From: an uncultured Oscillospiraceae bacterium
GTDB taxonomy: Bacteria > Bacillota > Clostridia > Oscillospirales > Oscillospiraceae
DNA length: 41,772 bases
Direction: 5' to 3'
NCBI GenBank assembly: GCA_948616425.1
Contig: CAPGBJ010000087.1
Coordinates: forward strand, 1-41,772
A program made the translations under genes and the position numbers. The notes under the pieces are model-generated. The model searched no databases. It was not told where the DNA came from and was given only the letters and a program-made list of their open reading frames with translations. Position 1 is the stretch's first letter, and every line of letters starts with the position of its first letter. Positions 39,356 through 41,772 of the stretch are shown piece after piece.

Positions 39356-39792
39356 GGTTTTACCTCCAGCCGATAGCCCACATTACGAATCGTTTCGATC
39401 ATTGCCCCATAGCTTCCCAGCTTCTGCCGCAAGGTCCGAATGTGCATATCCACAGTCCTGGTTTCACCGGAATAGTCCGAATCCCAGATGCTGGTCAGGA
39501 GTTTTTCTCTGGTGAACGCGACACCGGGGGAGGACATGAACAGGCGCAGCAATTCAAATTCTTTATAGGTGAGGGAAACCCGCTCACCGCCTGCCATAAC
39601 GGTATGCTCCGCCAGATCCATCACCAGATCATTTGCCGCCAGGACTTCCGGGTTTTGCCTGGGATGGCAACGGCGCAGTACCGCCTTGACCCGTGACACC
39701 ATCTCCATCATGCCGAAGGGCTTGACCAGATAATCGTCCGCCCCCAGGTCCAGGCTCTGGATGCTTTCGTCATCTTCTACGCAAAAAATCAT
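39352..39792 (-). CDS. phoP: PhoP-like response regulator with internally deleted receiver domain
   Basis: A 146-residue protein where about 225 are expected. It starts as a receiver domain (MIFCVEDDESI, acidic pair D7/D8) and jumps directly to QSLDLGADDYLVKPFG, so roughly 75-80 residues are missing. The lost part includes the phosphoacceptor Asp, the Thr/Ser switch and most of the fold; the Lys (K24) remains. The winged-helix DNA-binding domain is complete (about residues 48-146: LTYKEFELLRLFMSSPG, VDMHIRTLRQKLG, VRNVGYRLE-like end). The frame is kept through the deletion. ATG 39792 is preceded by AAAGGGGGAAAGAAC. It may bind DNA without phosphorylation control, or be non-functional, or reflect an assembly error. 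Confidence 0.85.
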   Translation of the reverse strand: MIFCVEDDESIQSLDLGADDYLVKPFGMMEMVSRVKAVLRRCHPRQNPEVLAANDLVMDLAEHTVMAGGERVSLTYKEFELLRLFMSSPGVAFTREKLLTSIWDSDYSGETRTVDMHIRTLRQKLGSYGAMIETIRNVGYRLEVKP

Positions 39793-39845
39793 GTTCTTTC
39801 CCCCTTTCTGACCGAGATCATCATACCACAAAACACTCCTTGCTA

Positions 39846-40502
39846 TCAATGAGCCTGCATGTTCTTATTCCCGGTGACGGAGAAAATGACCCACTCTGCG
39901 ATATTGACGGCATGGTCGCCAATACGCTCCAGGTATTTATCGATCATCAGCAGGTCAAGCGCGTGTTCTCCCACCATAGGAGACTCCGCGATCTTTTGGA
40001 TCAGCACGGCTCTGACCTGCGTAAAATAGCGGTCAATGGTGTCATCGTGGGCAATCACGGCTCTGGCCGGCTCTATATCCTGCCGGACGTAAGAATCCAC
40101 GCTCTCTGTGACCATTTTGATTGTCTCCTGCGCCATTTCGCGGATATGGCCCACATCTTCTGGGACATAGCCCTCTGACAGCATGGCCAGAATGATCTCC
40201 GCAATATCGGATGCCTGATCTCCGATGCGCTCCATATCCGTGATAATTTTCAGCGCGGCGGAGATCTGCCGCAGGTCACGGGCAACCGGCTGCTGTTGGA
40301 GCAGCAGCTTCAAACACAGGCTCTCAATGTCCCGCTCCATCTGGTCGATCTCCCCGTCCAGCGGCCCGACCTTCTCCGCCAAGGTCTTGTCCCCCTCGGT
40401 CAAAGCCTTTGCCGCCAGGGAGATCGCCTCCTCACACAGTGCGCCCATCTGAATCAGCTCATTTTTCATCAGGGCAAGCTGCTCGTCAAATTTGCTCCGC
40501 AT
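39846..40502 (-). CDS. phoU: Phosphate signalling protein PhoU
   Basis: A 218-residue PhoU: two repeats of a three-helix bundle with the metal-binding ExxxD/DxxERIGD motifs (DMERIGDQASDIAEI near residue 78 and KYLERIGDHAVNIAEW near residue 192). It links the Pst transporter to PhoR and restrains phosphate uptake. ATG 40502 has GGGAGG eight bases upstream and overlaps the pstB stop by one base, so the two are coupled. Confidence 0.95.
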   Translation of the reverse strand: MRSKFDEQLALMKNELIQMGALCEEAISLAAKALTEGDKTLAEKVGPLDGEIDQMERDIESLCLKLLLQQQPVARDLRQISAALKIITDMERIGDQASDIAEIILAMLSEGYVPEDVGHIREMAQETIKMVTESVDSYVRQDIEPARAVIAHDDTIDRYFTQVRAVLIQKIAESPMVGEHALDLLMIDKYLERIGDHAVNIAEWVIFSVTGNKNMQAH

Positions 40503-41257
40503 TATCCAAACCTCCCTGTGATATAGTCCTCCGTTTTCTGGCACTCCGGCCAGGAGAACAGCTTTTCTGTCTCACCGTACTCAATCAATTCCCCCAGCAG
40601 GAAAAAGGCGGTATAGTCCGAAATGCGGGCGGCCTGCTGCATATTGTGTGTCACGATGATGATGGTATATTGCTCCTTCAGTCCCATCGCCAACTCCTCA
40701 ATTTTGGAGGTGGAAATGGGGTCCAGGGCGCTGGTGGGTTCGTCCATCAACAGCACCTTCGGCTCCACAGCCAGGGCGCGGGCGATACAAAGCCGCTGCT
40801 GCTGGCCTCCGGAGAGGCCCAGGGCGTTCTTTTTCAGTCGGTCCTTCACCTCGTCCCAGATTGCCGCCCCCCGGAGGGAGCGCTCCACAATATCGTCCAG
40901 TTTGGCCTTGTTGCGGACACCATGGGTCCGGGGACCGTAGGCGATGTTGTCATAGATACTCATGGGGAAGGGATTGGGCTTCTGGAACACCATGCCGATC
41001 TCCTTCCGCAGCAAGTTCACATCCAGACCAGGGGCGTATACATCCTGCTCCCCATAGCGCACCTCGCCGGTGATCTTCACGCCAGGAATTAAATCGTTCA
41101 TCCGGTTCAGTGTTTTCAGAAAGGTGGACTTCCCACACCCGGAGGGACCGATAAAGGCGGTAATGTTCTTCTCCGGAATTTCAATATTGATATTGTTCAG
41201 TGCCTGGGCCGTCCCATACCACAGGCACAAATCCTTTGCGGTAACAATACTGCTCAT
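40502..41257 (-). CDS. pstB: Phosphate ABC transporter ATP-binding protein
   Basis: A 251-residue ABC ATPase of the PstB type. Walker A is GPSGCGKST (37-45), followed by LNRMNDLIPG, a PstB hallmark; the Q-loop is in MVFQKPNPFPMSIYDN, the signature in LSGGQQQRL, Walker B in VLLMDEPTSALDP, and the H-loop in IVTHNM. ATG 41257 is set by AGGAGAGCGTT and overlaps the pstA stop (ATGA). A longer open frame upstream is antisense-free but overlaps pstA and lacks likeness. It drives phosphate import with PstA/PstC/PstS. Confidence 0.97.
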   Translation of the reverse strand: MSSIVTAKDLCLWYGTAQALNNINIEIPEKNITAFIGPSGCGKSTFLKTLNRMNDLIPGVKITGEVRYGEQDVYAPGLDVNLLRKEIGMVFQKPNPFPMSIYDNIAYGPRTHGVRNKAKLDDIVERSLRGAAIWDEVKDRLKKNALGLSGGQQQRLCIARALAVEPKVLLMDEPTSALDPISTSKIEELAMGLKEQYTIIIVTHNMQQAARISDYTAFFLLGELIEYGETEKLFSWPECQKTEDYITGRFG

Positions 41258-41772
41258 AACGCTCTCCTTTTTTTGAAGATCCGGCCAACCAGGACTGCGG
41301 CAAAATTGATGGTCAGCGTCAGTGCCATCAGAATCGCGGCGATAGCAAAGGATGCCTGTGCGCCGCCCGGCCCCGGCTCCTTGGTGTAGAGGTACAACGC
41401 CACAGTAAGGGTGGCTCCCGGACTGCCCAGGCCGCTGAGAAAGCCGTTCAGAACATGAGCGAATCCCGCTGTAAATAACAGCGCCGCCGATTCCCCCAAA
41501 ATGCGGCCCGCCGACAGGATACAGCCAGTGATTACCCCATCCACACAGCCAGGGAGTACTACCGTCCGAACGACCCGCCATTTTCCGGCTCCCAGGCCGA
41601 AAGCCCCTTCTCGGTAGCTCTGCGGCACGGTTTTCAAGCTCTCCTGTGCGGTACGCATGACAGTAGGCAGGTTCATAATAACCAGTGTCAATGCCCCGGC
41701 CAGCAGACAGGAACCGAAGCTGTTGGCGAAAATCAGCATCCCTACCAGCCCGAAGATAATGGACGGAATGCC
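41254..41772 (-). CDS. pstA: Phosphate ABC transporter permease PstA (5' end beyond window)
   Basis: The C-terminal 172 residues of PstA. GIPSIIFGLVGMLIFANSFGS at the window edge and the EAA loop YREGAFGLGAGKWRVVRTVVLP (about 60 residues later in two pieces) are typical of phosphate permeases, followed by GRILGESAALLFTAG and a last helix. The reading frame continues past the end of the window, so the start is not seen; pstC and pstS probably lie beyond. Inner-membrane channel half of the Pst phosphate importer. Confidence 0.95.
   Translation of the reverse strand, partial: GIPSIIFGLVGMLIFANSFGSCLLAGALTLVIMNLPTVMRTAQESLKTVPQSYREGAFGLGAGKWRVVRTVVLPGCVDGVITGCILSAGRILGESAALLFTAGFAHVLNGFLSGLGSPGATLTVALYLYTKEPGPGGAQASFAIAAILMALTLTINFAAVLVGRIFKKRRAL

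Overview
The window reads as a chromosome segment of a strictly anaerobic, moderately high-GC gut-type Firmicute, most likely an Oscillospiraceae-like clostridium. The reasons are an oxygen-labile [FeFe] hydrogenase, an anaerobic radical-SAM sulfatase maturase with only Cys-type sulfatases, purine-rich AGGAGG ribosome sites, and a clostridial pstA-pstB-phoU-phoP-phoR order. The taxonomic placement is inference from gene style, not from a marker gene.

Layout. (1) 1-11.7 kb, plus strand: a catabolic operon with a cyclase-family hydrolase, an unusual 3-hydroxyacyl-dehydrogenase-family enzyme, a thiolase, a beta-keto acid cleavage enzyme (BKACE/Kce family), two CoA-transferase systems, a NuoF/GltD-like flavoprotein, an [FeFe] hydrogenase and an OFA-type MFS carrier. 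Together they could oxidise a beta-hydroxy acid to a beta-keto acid, split it with acetyl-CoA into acetoacetate plus a new acyl-CoA, recover acetyl-CoA, and dispose of the electrons as H2. (2) 12.0-13.8 kb, minus strand: a MarR repressor and a MATE efflux pump with a clear self-regulated promoter. (3) 14.2-29.6 kb: a sulfated-compound locus with four sulfatases, a GH3 hexosaminidase-like enzyme, a TauE/SafE exporter, a beta-phosphoglucomutase-like phosphatase/mutase, a LacI regulator, a tripartite tricarboxylate transporter (tctC, tctB, tctA) with a sulfatase embedded between its genes, and the sulfatase maturase. None of the sulfatases nor the GH3 enzyme has a signal peptide, so sulfate removal appears to happen in the cytoplasm after uptake. 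A repeated 9-bp motif in two promoter regions may be the LacI operator.

(4) 29.7-37.6 kb: an accessory zone full of scars. It holds a DUF1622 membrane protein, a cas9 N-terminal remnant, and a pyroglutamyl-peptidase/two GPH carriers/pxpA operon in which one carrier is frameshifted and pxpA is cut short. It continues with an XRE regulator, a helicase C-terminal remnant, a 5'-truncated tyrosine recombinase beside the 3' half of a tRNA-Thr(GGU) (an attachment-site scar), a 3' remnant of an ABC ATPase, and a fragment of a second recombinase. (5) 37.7 kb to the end, minus strand: the phosphate operon pstA-pstB-phoU-phoP-phoR. Its response regulator has lost most of its receiver domain, including the phosphoacceptor aspartate.

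The observations I rate highest are the sulfatase inside the TTT transporter operon, the BKACE-to-hydrogenase operon (whose BKACE lacks the glutamate used by lysine-fermentation Kce, and whose CoA-transferase lacks the usual catalytic glutamate), and the receiver-less PhoP.
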